Shown here piece after piece: positions 31,397 to 37,642 of a stretch of DNA of 64,000 nt (positions are counted from its first letter, which is position 1; each line of letters opens with the position of its first letter). The notes under the pieces were generated by a model. The model did no database searches. It was not told where the DNA came from and saw only the letters and a list, made by a program, of their open reading frames with translations. The position numbers were made by a program, and so were the translations under genes. Origin of the DNA: Oscillospiraceae bacterium (GTDB lineage: Bacteria > Bacillota > Clostridia > Oscillospirales > Ruminococcaceae); the NCBI GenBank assembly GCA_018380115.1, contig JAGZUF010000008.1, positions 1 through 64,000 of the forward strand, written 5' to 3'.

Positions 31397-32004
31397 GTGC
31401 AGCTGTTGATATCAATGTGCTGTATGAAAATCTGGAGGAAATGGGCGTGGAAGTGTTCGACTGCCCGCTTTCCCAGTTCAGCGCCGTGGCCGAGCCCGCG
31501 GGTTATCTGGGCCTGAATCCTTCTCAAATATCCAGTGTGGAGCAGGAACGGGAAATCCTCATCCACGAGGAAGGCCACTTTGCTACCAATACCTTTTATC
31601 AGCTGGACAGCCCCTACACCGTGCGCCAGCATCAGGAAAATCTTGCCGCGCGCCATGGCATCAAGAAGTATTTTTCCGTCGAAAAGCTTTTAAGCCTCAT
31701 GGAGCAGGGCTATACCGAAAGCTGGCAGCTGGCCGAGCAGCTTGGCGTCCGCCCCGCCTATATACAGGAAATGCTGGATTATTACACGCAGGCGCAGGGC
31801 GTCAATTTTTCCTGGGAGCTGAAAAAGCGCCGCCGCGCGCGGGAAACTCAGGAGGCGTTGGAAGCAGACCCGCTTACAGAGGCTACCCGCCTCGAATTGT
31901 CGCAGTATATCGACATCGAAAACGACATCACAGAAAGCGCAGCACAGCAGATGCTCAGCATCATAGCAGCCATGAAAGGCAAGCCCAGGGGCGGCCCGCA
32001 GTAA
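31393..32004 (+). CDS. ImmA/IrrE-family metallopeptidase
   Basis: This 203-aa protein has the zinc-peptidase motif ILIHEEGHFAT (HExGH type, about residues 57-61). A C-terminal region with a helix-turn-helix-like part (SWQLAEQLGVRPAYIQEML) follows. In ICEBs1 and related elements ImmA cleaves the ImmR repressor after DNA damage or a quorum signal. Overlap with the repressor gene supports that pairing. The trigger here is unknown. Confidence 0.85.
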   Translation: MSAAVDINVLYENLEEMGVEVFDCPLSQFSAVAEPAGYLGLNPSQISSVEQEREILIHEEGHFATNTFYQLDSPYTVRQHQENLAARHGIKKYFSVEKLLSLMEQGYTESWQLAEQLGVRPAYIQEMLDYYTQAQGVNFSWELKKRRRARETQEALEADPLTEATRLELSQYIDIENDITESAAQQMLSIIAAMKGKPRGGPQ

Positions 32005-32017
32005 GGAGTATTTCTAT

Positions 32018-32278
32018 ATGATAACATCTGATATTGTCCGAGCACTAGGGAAAAATTTCCGCTTTGCCACTCGCCTTCTGCATATAGATGAGAGGGGAGA
32101 ACGCACATATTTTATCCTTGCTTCCGAAAAAAGCCTGATCCGCGTAGATGACGCGGCACAGTGTATCCCCCTTACCTATCTGCCCTCCACACAAATATCC
32201 CCGGATGTTCTCGATGCCCTGTCTCAGCAGGGCTTCACCCTCCGCAGCTGTCCAAAGGCAAAACAAAAAACGCAATAA
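32018..32278 (+). CDS. 86-aa hypothetical protein of the lysogeny operon
   Basis: The product (MITSDIVRALGKNFRFATRLLHIDERG start) is a small alpha/beta protein with a basic tail. AAGGAG upstream gives a good ribosome site, 13 nt after the protease gene, so it is cotranscribed with repressor and protease. No recognisable domain. It might modulate the switch. Confidence 0.5.
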   Translation: MITSDIVRALGKNFRFATRLLHIDERGERTYFILASEKSLIRVDDAAQCIPLTYLPSTQISPDVLDALSQQGFTLRSCPKAKQKTQ

Positions 32279-32305
32279 AGAGTATAAAAAACACTCCTAA
32301 AACTA

Positions 32306-32334
32306 TTGACAGGAGTATTAAAAAGGAGTATAAT
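32306..32334 (+). promoter_or_regulatory. hicAB promoter with repeat-rich operator
   Basis: TTGACA (32306-32311) and TATAAT (32329-32334) are exactly 17 nt apart. The region carries several AGGAGTA units and an ACTCCT inverted copy just upstream of the -35, plus a small dyad AGTATA-ATA-TATACT at the -10. These are plausible HicB binding sites for autorepression. Confidence 0.75.
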
Positions 32335-32357
32335 ATATACTGTAAGGAGGGAGTACA

Positions 32358-32546
32358 ATGACAGTAAGAGAAGTCCTAAAGCTGCTTCACGCCGATGGCT
32401 GGCGGGAAGTGGATGGACGGACAAAAGGCTCCCACATACAGCTCAAGCACCCCACAAAGCCGGGAAAAGTCACGGTGCCTGCCCACGGTGGTGACATCCC
32501 GATGGGGACGCTAAAGAGCATCAAAAAACAGGCGGGGCTGAAATAG
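32358..32546 (+). CDS. hicA: HicA-family mRNA interferase toxin
   Basis: This 62-aa protein fits HicA: MTVREVLKLLHADGWREVD, GRTKGSHIQLKHP with the catalytic His in GSH, and VTVPAHGGDIPMGTLKSIKKQAGL. HicA is a dsRBD-fold RNase that cleaves mRNA and is neutralised by HicB. It follows its promoter and ribosome site (GGAGGG) and precedes hicB by 30 nt. Here it may stabilise the prophage or act in phage defence. Confidence 0.9.
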   Translation: MTVREVLKLLHADGWREVDGRTKGSHIQLKHPTKPGKVTVPAHGGDIPMGTLKSIKKQAGLK

Positions 32547-32576
32547 GCCCCGCCGCCACAAAAGGAGTGAACAGCA

Positions 32577-33005
32577 ATGCGAAAACTCACCTATCCTGCG
32601 GTATTGGAACCCGCAGGGGGCGGCGCTTATTCCGTCTATTTTCCCGACCTGCCCGGTTGCATCAGCTATGGAAAAGATTTTGAAACCGCGCTTTCCGAGG
32701 CACAGGACGCGCTGGGCCTGCATATCTACGGCATGGAAAAAGACGGCGAGCCCGTGCCCGCGCCCTCTAAAAATCCTGAAGTCGACCCGGACACTGCCCC
32801 CGGCTATCTGGTAAGCCCGGTGTCTGTCTATCCTGAACTTGTCTCGGAGGAAATCGACAACCGCCGCGTCAAAATGAATGTCACGATTCCCGCATGGGTG
32901 AAAGAACTGGCTGCCGAAAAGGGTCTGAACAGCTCCCGCCTGCTGGAAGCCGCTATCCTGGACGCGGCACAGGTGCGCCGCCCCCGCGCCGGGCATGCTG
33001 GCTGA
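32577..33005 (+). CDS. hicB: HicB-family antitoxin
   Basis: This 142-aa protein has the HicB fold (TYPAVLEPAGGGAYSVYFPDLPGC, FETALSEAQDALGLHI) and a C-terminal ribbon-helix-helix DNA-binding part (VKMNVTIPAWVKELAAEKG, SSRLLEAAIL). It should bind and inhibit HicA and autorepress the operon. AAAGGAGTG lies upstream of the ATG. Confidence 0.9.
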   Translation: MRKLTYPAVLEPAGGGAYSVYFPDLPGCISYGKDFETALSEAQDALGLHIYGMEKDGEPVPAPSKNPEVDPDTAPGYLVSPVSVYPELVSEEIDNRRVKMNVTIPAWVKELAAEKGLNSSRLLEAAILDAAQVRRPRAGHAG

Positions 33006-33039
33006 AAAGTGCGTTTCTCTTGTGGGGAACCCCATAACG

Positions 33040-33080
33040 GCAAAATAAAAGCGCCCCGCGGCGCGGGCCGCAGGGCACTC
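33040..33080 (-). terminator. Possible terminator of the RHH gene at 33112-33303
   Basis: On the minus strand a GC-rich stem-loop (around CCCGCGCCGCGGG) is followed by GCGCTTTTATTTT. It lies about 35 nt past the RHH stop codon. It separates that gene from the convergent hicB gene. Confidence 0.45.
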
Positions 33081-33111
33081 AACTGTTATTCCCTTGGGGC
33101 TGGAAAATCAC

Positions 33112-33303
33112 TCAAATCCCCTTGTATTCTTCCTCGGTGATTTTCCCAAATTCCTTCTCAAATTCCACCACATGCTGCCGCAGTGTCCAAATAATTTCCG
33201 CGCTGCGCGTGCGCCCGTAATACTCGGCAATATAGTTCAGCTTGGCCGCCAGCTCAGGGTGCAATTTCAGCGTAAATTTTACCTCGTCGTTCTTTTCGGG
33301 CAT
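33112..33303 (-). CDS. Ribbon-helix-helix (Arc-type) regulator
   Basis: The 63-aa product from ATG at 33301-33303 (GGAGGTG upstream) has a strand EVKFTLKLHP followed by helices ELAAKLNYIAEYYG and SAEIIWTLRQHVVEFEKEFG, the Arc/CopG pattern. It is transcribed away from the lipoprotein gene. The palindrome at 33363-33387 between the two genes is a likely binding site, so it may control both itself and the lipoprotein-mini-array unit. Confidence 0.7.
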   Translation of the reverse strand: MPEKNDEVKFTLKLHPELAAKLNYIAEYYGRTRSAEIIWTLRQHVVEFEKEFGKITEEEYKGI

Positions 33304-33362
33304 TTCGGGCACCTCCTGCCTATTGCAATTTAGTATACTCCCGTGGTAACATGAAAATGCCG

Positions 33363-33387
33363 TACAGGTATTTTCTGAATACCTGTA
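33363..33387. promoter_or_regulatory. 25-bp palindromic operator-like site
   Basis: TACAGGTATT-TTCTG-AATACCTGTA is a perfect 10-bp inverted repeat with a 5-nt centre. It lies between the leftward RHH gene and the rightward lipoprotein gene, 28 nt before the lipoprotein ATG. It could be an operator or an mRNA hairpin; there is no T tract for a terminator. Confidence 0.65.
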
Positions 33388-33414
33388 GAGTATCTAAAAT
33401 TGGAGGAAAACCCT

Positions 33415-33879
33415 ATGAAACTGAGAATTTTTTCCCTTATGCTCTGTGCAGCGCTTTGCCTTTCCCTTTCGGCCTGCGGCGGGGCCCCGTCTGGGGCCGC
33501 GCCCGCTTCCGGGGGCAGTGCCGCTGCCGCATCATCGTCGGCCCCTGCCGCGCCGGATTTAACCGGCGACTGGAAGCAGGTCAACGCCGCCTCGGAAGAC
33601 AGCTATCAGGTAGCCACCATCCAGGGGGATACAATTGAGATTTACTGGGTCACCGAATCTGCCGACACAAAATCACTGTACTGGGCCGGCACCTTCGTTG
33701 CCCCGGAAACCGCAGATGAGCCCTACACCTGGGAATCTGCCAACGACACCGAGAAAACCGGCTCTGCCCTGCTCGCATCCGGTGATGAAACCAAAACTTT
33801 TACCTATCAGGATGGGCAGATAAGCTATGACGTGTCTGCCATGGGTATGACGCAGACGGTGCGTCTGGAAAAGCAGTAA
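33415..33879 (+). CDS. Prophage-encoded lipoprotein
   Basis: This 154-aa protein has a signal peptide with lipobox LSAC (residues 17-20), a Gly/Ala/Ser/Pro-rich linker (about 21-50) and a small beta-rich domain (LTGDWKQVNAASEDSYQVA and following). It is a surface lipoprotein by sequence. Prophage lipoproteins often mediate superinfection exclusion, but this family is not recognised. TGGAGG precedes the ATG. Its stop codon lies 9 nt before the first CRISPR-like repeat. Confidence 0.75.
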   Translation: MKLRIFSLMLCAALCLSLSACGGAPSGAAPASGGSAAAASSSAPAAPDLTGDWKQVNAASEDSYQVATIQGDTIEIYWVTESADTKSLYWAGTFVAPETADEPYTWESANDTEKTGSALLASGDETKTFTYQDGQISYDVSAMGMTQTVRLEKQ

Positions 33880-33888
33880 GCTTTACAT

Positions 33889-33983
33889 GTCGCCCCCTCA
33901 CGGGGGCGTGGGTTGAAATACGATAGAGATCACCCGGACGTCCACATCCTGCGTCGCTCCTCTCACGGGGGGCGTGGATAAAA
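33889..33983 (+). CRISPR. One-spacer type I-C-like mini-CRISPR array
   Basis: Repeat 1 (33889-33919) starts GTCGCCCCC, has loop TCAC, then GGGGGCG and TGGGTTGAAAT. Its stem GCCCCC/GGGGGC is perfect. Repeat 2 (33953-33983) starts GTCGCTCCTC, continues TCACGGGGGG and CGTGGAT, and has a degenerate AAAA tail, as terminal repeats often do. Both match the GTCGC...GCGTGGATTGAAAT pattern of type I-C. The 33-nt spacer (33920-33952) aligns to 34129-34161 at 25 of 33 positions. No leader and no cas genes are present; transcription should come from the lipoprotein gene, whose unit ends at the terminator 34072-34117. Confidence 0.75.
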
Positions 33984-34058
33984 AGAAACCGCCCACGGCG
34001 GCAACCGTGGGCGGTCTCAAAATGAATAGCTTACCCGTAGTGGGCAATCCATCCTCGC
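33979..34058 (-). ncRNA. Small antisense RNA beside the mini-array
   Basis: A leftward promoter (34065-34094) and a strong terminator frame a transcript of about 80 nt with no ORF. The terminator stem ACCGCCCACG / CGTGGGCGGT (33988-34015) is followed on the minus strand by TTTCTTTTT. The RNA is antisense to the 3' part of the lipoprotein-array transcript, and its 3' end touches repeat 2. It resembles RNA antitoxin modules of Firmicute mobile elements, but no matching toxin ORF is seen. Confidence 0.55.
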
Positions 34059-34064
34059 AAATGG

Positions 34065-34094
34065 ATTATACCACCTTCCGGGCAGGCTTTTCAA
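34065..34094 (-). promoter_or_regulatory. Promoter of the small antisense RNA
   Basis: On the minus strand TTGAAA (34089-34094) and TATAAT (34065-34070) are separated by 18 nt. The predicted start is near 34058. Confidence 0.65.
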
Positions 34095-34117
34095 GTCATA
34101 CCCTGGAGGTGTTTTTT
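34072..34117 (+). terminator. Terminator of the lipoprotein/mini-array transcript
   Basis: CACCTTCCGGG (34072-34082) pairs with CCCTGGAGGTG (34101-34111) with two mismatched positions, followed by six Ts. It closes a rightward unit containing the lipoprotein gene and the repeat-spacer-repeat. Confidence 0.6.
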
Positions 34118-34220
34118 ATTCCCGCCGAATCACAGCGATCACCCGGATATCCACATCCTCACGCGCCGAAATGATGCGCGCCAACGTCTCATATAAATTT
34201 CTTACGGCGGCCTCGTCCAT
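34116..34220 (-). CDS. 34-aa prophage protein whose gene matches the mini-array spacer
   Basis: The peptide starts MDEAAVRNLYETLARIISAR and ends EDVDIRVIAVIRRE. It is a helix followed by a strand. GGGGTGAG precedes the ATG. The gene lies just upstream of, and divergent from, the recombinase gene. The spacer at 33920-33952 encodes, in this frame, QDVDVRVISI against EDVDIRVIAV here, which argues that the family is real, conserved and present in other elements. Function is unknown; a recombination-control or excision role is possible from position. Confidence 0.6.
   Translation of the reverse strand: MDEAAVRNLYETLARIISAREDVDIRVIAVIRRE
34129..34161 (+). other. Self protospacer-like sequence (25/33 match to the mini-array spacer)
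   Basis: The spacer and this site share a 23-nt core (GATCACCCGGA, 2-nt mismatch, TCCACATCCT). Mismatches fall at spacer positions 2, 3, 5, 8, 20, 21, 32 and 33. The three bases 5' of the site are CGA, not the TTC PAM known for type I-C. Seed mismatches plus PAM absence would protect the prophage from its own guide. Confidence 0.7.
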
Positions 34221-34280
34221 CTGTGCTCACCCCTGCCAGCATATGTGCGGTGCGGCTGCCCCAGAACAGGAGGTGTCACT

Positions 34281-35630
34281 ATGAGCGCTCCCGTTGTCCG
34301 TGCCGCAGGGTATATCCGTGTCTCCACAGCCGAGCAGGCGCTGCGCGGCCTCTCGCTGGAGGCGCAGGAGGCCGAGATACGCCGCTGGGCCGCGGAACAT
34401 CATGTGCGTCTGGAAAATATCTATGTGGATAAGGGCATCACCGCCCGCAAGCAGCTTCACCGCCGCGCCGCCTTCATGCAGATGATGCAGGCCGTGGACG
34501 CGGACCAAATCGACCTCATTCTCGTCATGCGGCTGGACCGTTGGTTCCGCAACGTCTACGATTACCACAAAATGATGAACGAGCATCTCATTCCCCATGG
34601 GGTGAACTGGTGCGCCGTCAAGGAAGATTACGACACCACCACCACAAACGGCCGGTTGATGATAAATCTCCGCCTGTCCATTGCCGAGCAGGAGTGCGAT
34701 ACCGACGCCGACCGCATCCGCGATGTCCAGCAGAATATGGTCGCCAAAGGCCGCTGGCCGTTCGGCGCCGCGCCGCTGGGCTACCGCATCGAGGAAAAAC
34801 GCCTTGTCAAAGACCCTCACACGCAGCCGCAGGTGGAGTTCTTCTTCCGGCATATGCTGGCCAACGGCTCGCTGCGCGGCGCGCTGTTTGCCATGAACGA
34901 CCGCTTCGGCACCAGCTACGAATACCGCCGCGCGCAGGACCTCTCCCGAAAATCCGTCTATTACGGCGTGTACGGCGAAAATCAAAGCTTCTGCCCGGCC
35001 TATATCACACTGGAAGAGCACCAACGCATCCGTTCCCTGGCAGAGAAAAACGTGCGCGTGTGGTCGTCACCCACCGCATGGCCGCACCTGTTTTCCGGCC
35101 TGCTCATCTGCGACGACTGCCACCGCCGCCTCAATGCCCAAACCATCCGCCGCCCCAGCGGCGTCTATACCACCTACCGCTGTTCTCATTCCACCGATAA
35201 CCACGGCTGTGCGAATAACCGCAGCATTTCAGAAAAGGTCATCGAGGAATACCTCCTGAATTATGTGCGCGAAGATTTGGCGCAGTACATCGTGCAAATG
35301 GAGGTCTCGCAGAAGAAGGCCGCCGCCCTGCCCGATAACACCGCCAAAATCCGCGCGAAGCAGGAGCGTGTGAAAACGCTCTTTATCAATAACTTTATTG
35401 ATTTGGAGGAATATAAACGCCGCATACAGGAGCTGGAAGGGCAGATTATCCGCCGCCCTCCGTCCGAAAAAACAAAGGACGTCTCCAAGCTGAAGCAGCT
35501 TCTGGAAGACGGTGCGCTCAAAATGTACCCCACCCTCACCCGTGAGGAAAAACGCGCCTTCTGGCGCGGCTTCCTTAAAGAATTGCACATCTACCGCGGC
35601 ACAATTCAAGGCCCGCCTATTTTTCTATAA
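34281..35630 (+). CDS. Large serine recombinase (integrase)
   Basis: The 449-aa product has an N-terminal resolvase domain with the nucleophile Ser in GYIRVSTAEQ (about residue 15) and conserved MRLDRWFRN. A recombinase domain follows with PFGAAPLGYRIEE, then a zinc ribbon (LLICDDCHRRL ... YRCSH ... GCANN) and a C-terminal coiled coil (about 330-420). It integrates and excises the prophage; att sites normally lie beside the gene. AGGAGGTG precedes the ATG. The frame appears intact. Confidence 0.92.
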   Translation: MSAPVVRAAGYIRVSTAEQALRGLSLEAQEAEIRRWAAEHHVRLENIYVDKGITARKQLHRRAAFMQMMQAVDADQIDLILVMRLDRWFRNVYDYHKMMNEHLIPHGVNWCAVKEDYDTTTTNGRLMINLRLSIAEQECDTDADRIRDVQQNMVAKGRWPFGAAPLGYRIEEKRLVKDPHTQPQVEFFFRHMLANGSLRGALFAMNDRFGTSYEYRRAQDLSRKSVYYGVYGENQSFCPAYITLEEHQRIRSLAEKNVRVWSSPTAWPHLFSGLLICDDCHRRLNAQTIRRPSGVYTTYRCSHSTDNHGCANNRSISEKVIEEYLLNYVREDLAQYIVQMEVSQKKAAALPDNTAKIRAKQERVKTLFINNFIDLEEYKRRIQELEGQIIRRPPSEKTKDVSKLKQLLEDGALKMYPTLTREEKRAFWRGFLKELHIYRGTIQGPPIFL

Positions 35631-35659
35631 TCCAGTTGTAGTTATTGACACAGATAGAA
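35631..35659. other. Probable right attachment site (attR)
   Basis: Immediately after the recombinase stop, the sequence runs without a gene into an in-frame fragment of a peptidoglycan-binding domain at 35642-35812. Serine integrase genes usually lie next to attP, so the crossover probably falls in this short stretch. The matching attL with the 5' part of the disrupted gene is not in the window and should lie to its left. Confidence 0.55.
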
Positions 35660-35812
35660 GACGGCATTTTCGGCAATAATACAGAGACAGCCCTCAAGGC
35701 CTTCCAGCGCTCTGTCGGCCTCACTGCAGACGGCATCTGCGGCTGCAATTCCTGGAAGAAACTTACAAGCGCCGTGGTGGGCATCGGCCGCACCAGAACC
35801 GTGATAGACTAA
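35642..35812 (+). pseudogene. 3' fragment of a peptidoglycan-binding-domain (PG_binding_1) gene
   Basis: The open frame reads EDGIFGNNTETALKAFQRSV, then GLTADGICGCNSWKKLTSA, ending in VIGRTRTVID-like residues before TAA. This is the typical repeat of PG_binding_1 domains in wall hydrolases. There is no start codon; an in-frame TAG precedes it at 35639-35641. The 5' part is missing, consistent with disruption by prophage integration. Confidence 0.75.
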
Positions 35813-35827
35813 ACCTCTTTCCAAACA

Positions 35828-35864
35828 GGAATGCCTGCCGGAGAACTTCTCCGGCAGGCATTCC
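35828..35864. terminator. Long near-perfect hairpin between convergent units
   Basis: GGAATGCCTGCCGGAGAA and its exact complement are separated by a single C. It lies between the end of the PG-binding fragment and the stop of the leftward membrane-protein gene. The T content on both sides is moderate (TTTCTCTTTT on the plus side). It probably terminates transcription from both directions. Confidence 0.6.
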
Positions 35865-35865
35865 C

Positions 35866-37146
35866 TCACAGTTTCTCTTTTGGTTTTGCAGGCCACGCTG
35901 CAAGGCAAAGCACTGCAGCCATGGCCATACAAATATGCATAATAAGAAAGGTTCTGTCCTCTGAGGCCCATACTGTGGGCGAAAAGCCCATCATAAGGCG
36001 GGTGCCAAACCCACCCAGAACAAGCCCCACCGCCAGCAGGGCGCGCGGCATATGGCCCATGATGACGTATACAGTGCAGACCAGCAGCACAAAGGCTGCG
36101 GCCCATAGCAGGAATGGGACATAGGCCATCAAGTTCCGAACTGTTTCAATTGTGATGATGCCCCAAGTGGTGAGCAGGAAAGACAAATGGGGAAAAGAAG
36201 AGATATGCCGGGGCAGAAAACCCGTGAAAAGCCATATTCCCAATGGGCCGAAGCCCACCGCCTTCAAAAGGAACCCGCGCCCGTTTTTTACGCAGAGGAC
36301 GGCAAGCAGCAGGTAAACGCAGCCCCAAAACACCTCTCCCAGCCCCACTGTCCAGTACATAGTGCCCGAAAACGCTATTTCCAATTTCTGTGGAATGCTC
36401 AGCATCCCATAGTCACCAAACCACGTTCCCACCTCCTTTGCGGCACGGGCGCCATTTCCCGGGCAAAGCAGGTGCACCGCCAGTTCCGCTGCACACAGCC
36501 CCACGCACAAGACCGCATAGCGCAGCCTGCCGCACTTTGTTTTGGCTGCATACACCGTATATCCGCCCAGTAAAAAGAGCATCAGTACGCACAGCTGTTC
36601 CATATTGGCGCCCCATATACATGCCAGAACGCACGCCGCCAGCTGCCACCATCTGAGCCTGCGCTTTTGAAAGACCAGCGGCAGAGCCGCTAGGGCGCAG
36701 GCTGCGGGCGCCCATTGGTACAGCATGGAGCTGCACACGGTTCCCGTCTGCTGCAGCACGCTCCAGGGAACATAATAGATAGCCACACAGCTTGCGCAGG
36801 CCAAAAGAAAACGGTTGGCTTTTCCTACGCGGCTCGCCATTTGAAATGTAAACCACGCAAGGAACACAACACACAGCACGCTGCCCACACGCCATAGAAA
36901 TACTCCAGCCGGCCCCTGTAGGATGAGCACCGTAATGGGCTCCCACAGAACACGGCTCGTCCACGTTTGAAAGCGTCGCACGATAAACTGCCACAGGGAC
37001 CCTTCATTCAGCGCATAGGCAAAAAACGCCACATCGTCCCCTGTGTAAGCCAAAAAAGAAGACTGCCGCCAGGCATAGGCTGCCGCCAGAAACAGAAATG
37101 GAATGAGCAGCACAGCGCGGCTTTGGAATACTGATTCTTTTTTCAT
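35866..37146 (-). CDS. DUF6056-like polytopic membrane protein
   Basis: This 426-aa protein, taken from ATG at 37144-37146, has about 10-12 hydrophobic helices. A conserved early loop (YTGDDVAFFAYALNEGSLWQF) resembles DUF6056 and other GT-C-like membrane glycosyltransferase folds, with paired acids in TGDD. It overlaps the upstream small membrane gene by 4 nt. Acceptor and donor substrates cannot be inferred. Confidence 0.6.
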   Translation of the reverse strand: MKKESVFQSRAVLLIPFLFLAAAYAWRQSSFLAYTGDDVAFFAYALNEGSLWQFIVRRFQTWTSRVLWEPITVLILQGPAGVFLWRVGSVLCVVFLAWFTFQMASRVGKANRFLLACASCVAIYYVPWSVLQQTGTVCSSMLYQWAPAACALAALPLVFQKRRLRWWQLAACVLACIWGANMEQLCVLMLFLLGGYTVYAAKTKCGRLRYAVLCVGLCAAELAVHLLCPGNGARAAKEVGTWFGDYGMLSIPQKLEIAFSGTMYWTVGLGEVFWGCVYLLLAVLCVKNGRGFLLKAVGFGPLGIWLFTGFLPRHISSFPHLSFLLTTWGIITIETVRNLMAYVPFLLWAAAFVLLVCTVYVIMGHMPRALLAVGLVLGGFGTRLMMGFSPTVWASEDRTFLIMHICMAMAAVLCLAAWPAKPKEKL

Positions 37147-37637
37147 GCGGCTTCCTCCACCCCGGCCCTTACGCCCGTGTAAACATTGGCTTCCATTCCG
37201 TCGTGCCTGCACAGAAATACGACCTCCGGGTTTCCTGGCGGCAGGTCGGCTAAATCCGCAATGGCCAACACCCCGCTGGAGGCAATTTGCCGCACAGGGA
37301 AAATATGGTACTGCCCCGAATAAAGCATCCTTGTGGGCAGTGCAAACGCCGTCCCATCCTCATATACCAGTGCCACCGTACAGTCAAACACAGAGGGTTC
37401 CAGCCCCTTTTGCCTCACAAAGCCTTCTATGCGCAGCGCGCCGCCTTCCGCAGTGGCCCTGGCCGCATATTCCATTTCCACCGGCACCAGCGGCTGCGGC
37501 ACGTCAATTTTTTCCACATGCCGCAAACCAGCCCGCAGCCAAAGCAGAAAAAGCACGGCAACGGCCATGGCACCCACAGCAAACGCCAGCACCCATGTCA
37601 GCTTTGCCGGACGAAAGCTGCTTGTTTCCTGTTCCAT
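37143..37637 (-). CDS. Membrane-anchored hypothetical protein
   Basis: The 164-aa product from ATG at 37635-37637 has a short cytoplasmic start, one membrane helix (about residues 15-36) and a beta-rich extracellular domain (PVEMEYAARATAEGGALRIEG). It overlaps the DUF6056 gene by 4 nt, suggesting a shared envelope function. The family is not recognised. Confidence 0.5.
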   Translation of the reverse strand: MEQETSSFRPAKLTWVLAFAVGAMAVAVLFLLWLRAGLRHVEKIDVPQPLVPVEMEYAARATAEGGALRIEGFVRQKGLEPSVFDCTVALVYEDGTAFALPTRMLYSGQYHIFPVRQIASSGVLAIADLADLPPGNPEVVFLCRHDGMEANVYTGVRAGVEEAA

Positions 37638-37642
37638 AGTTC

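Noticed and set aside
34021..34110. tRNA-like structure next to the antisense RNA promoter
   Set aside because: A small stem (AATCCAT/ATGGATT) is present, but no cloverleaf, anticodon arm or T-loop consensus can be built.
33889..34161. CreTA-type Cas-regulated toxin-antitoxin instead of a targeting mini-array
   Set aside because: In CreTA the guide pairs through the PAM-proximal seed with a toxin promoter. Here the seed positions mismatch, the PAM is CGA, the match is inside a gene and no small toxin is evident, so this reading is less likely, though not excluded.
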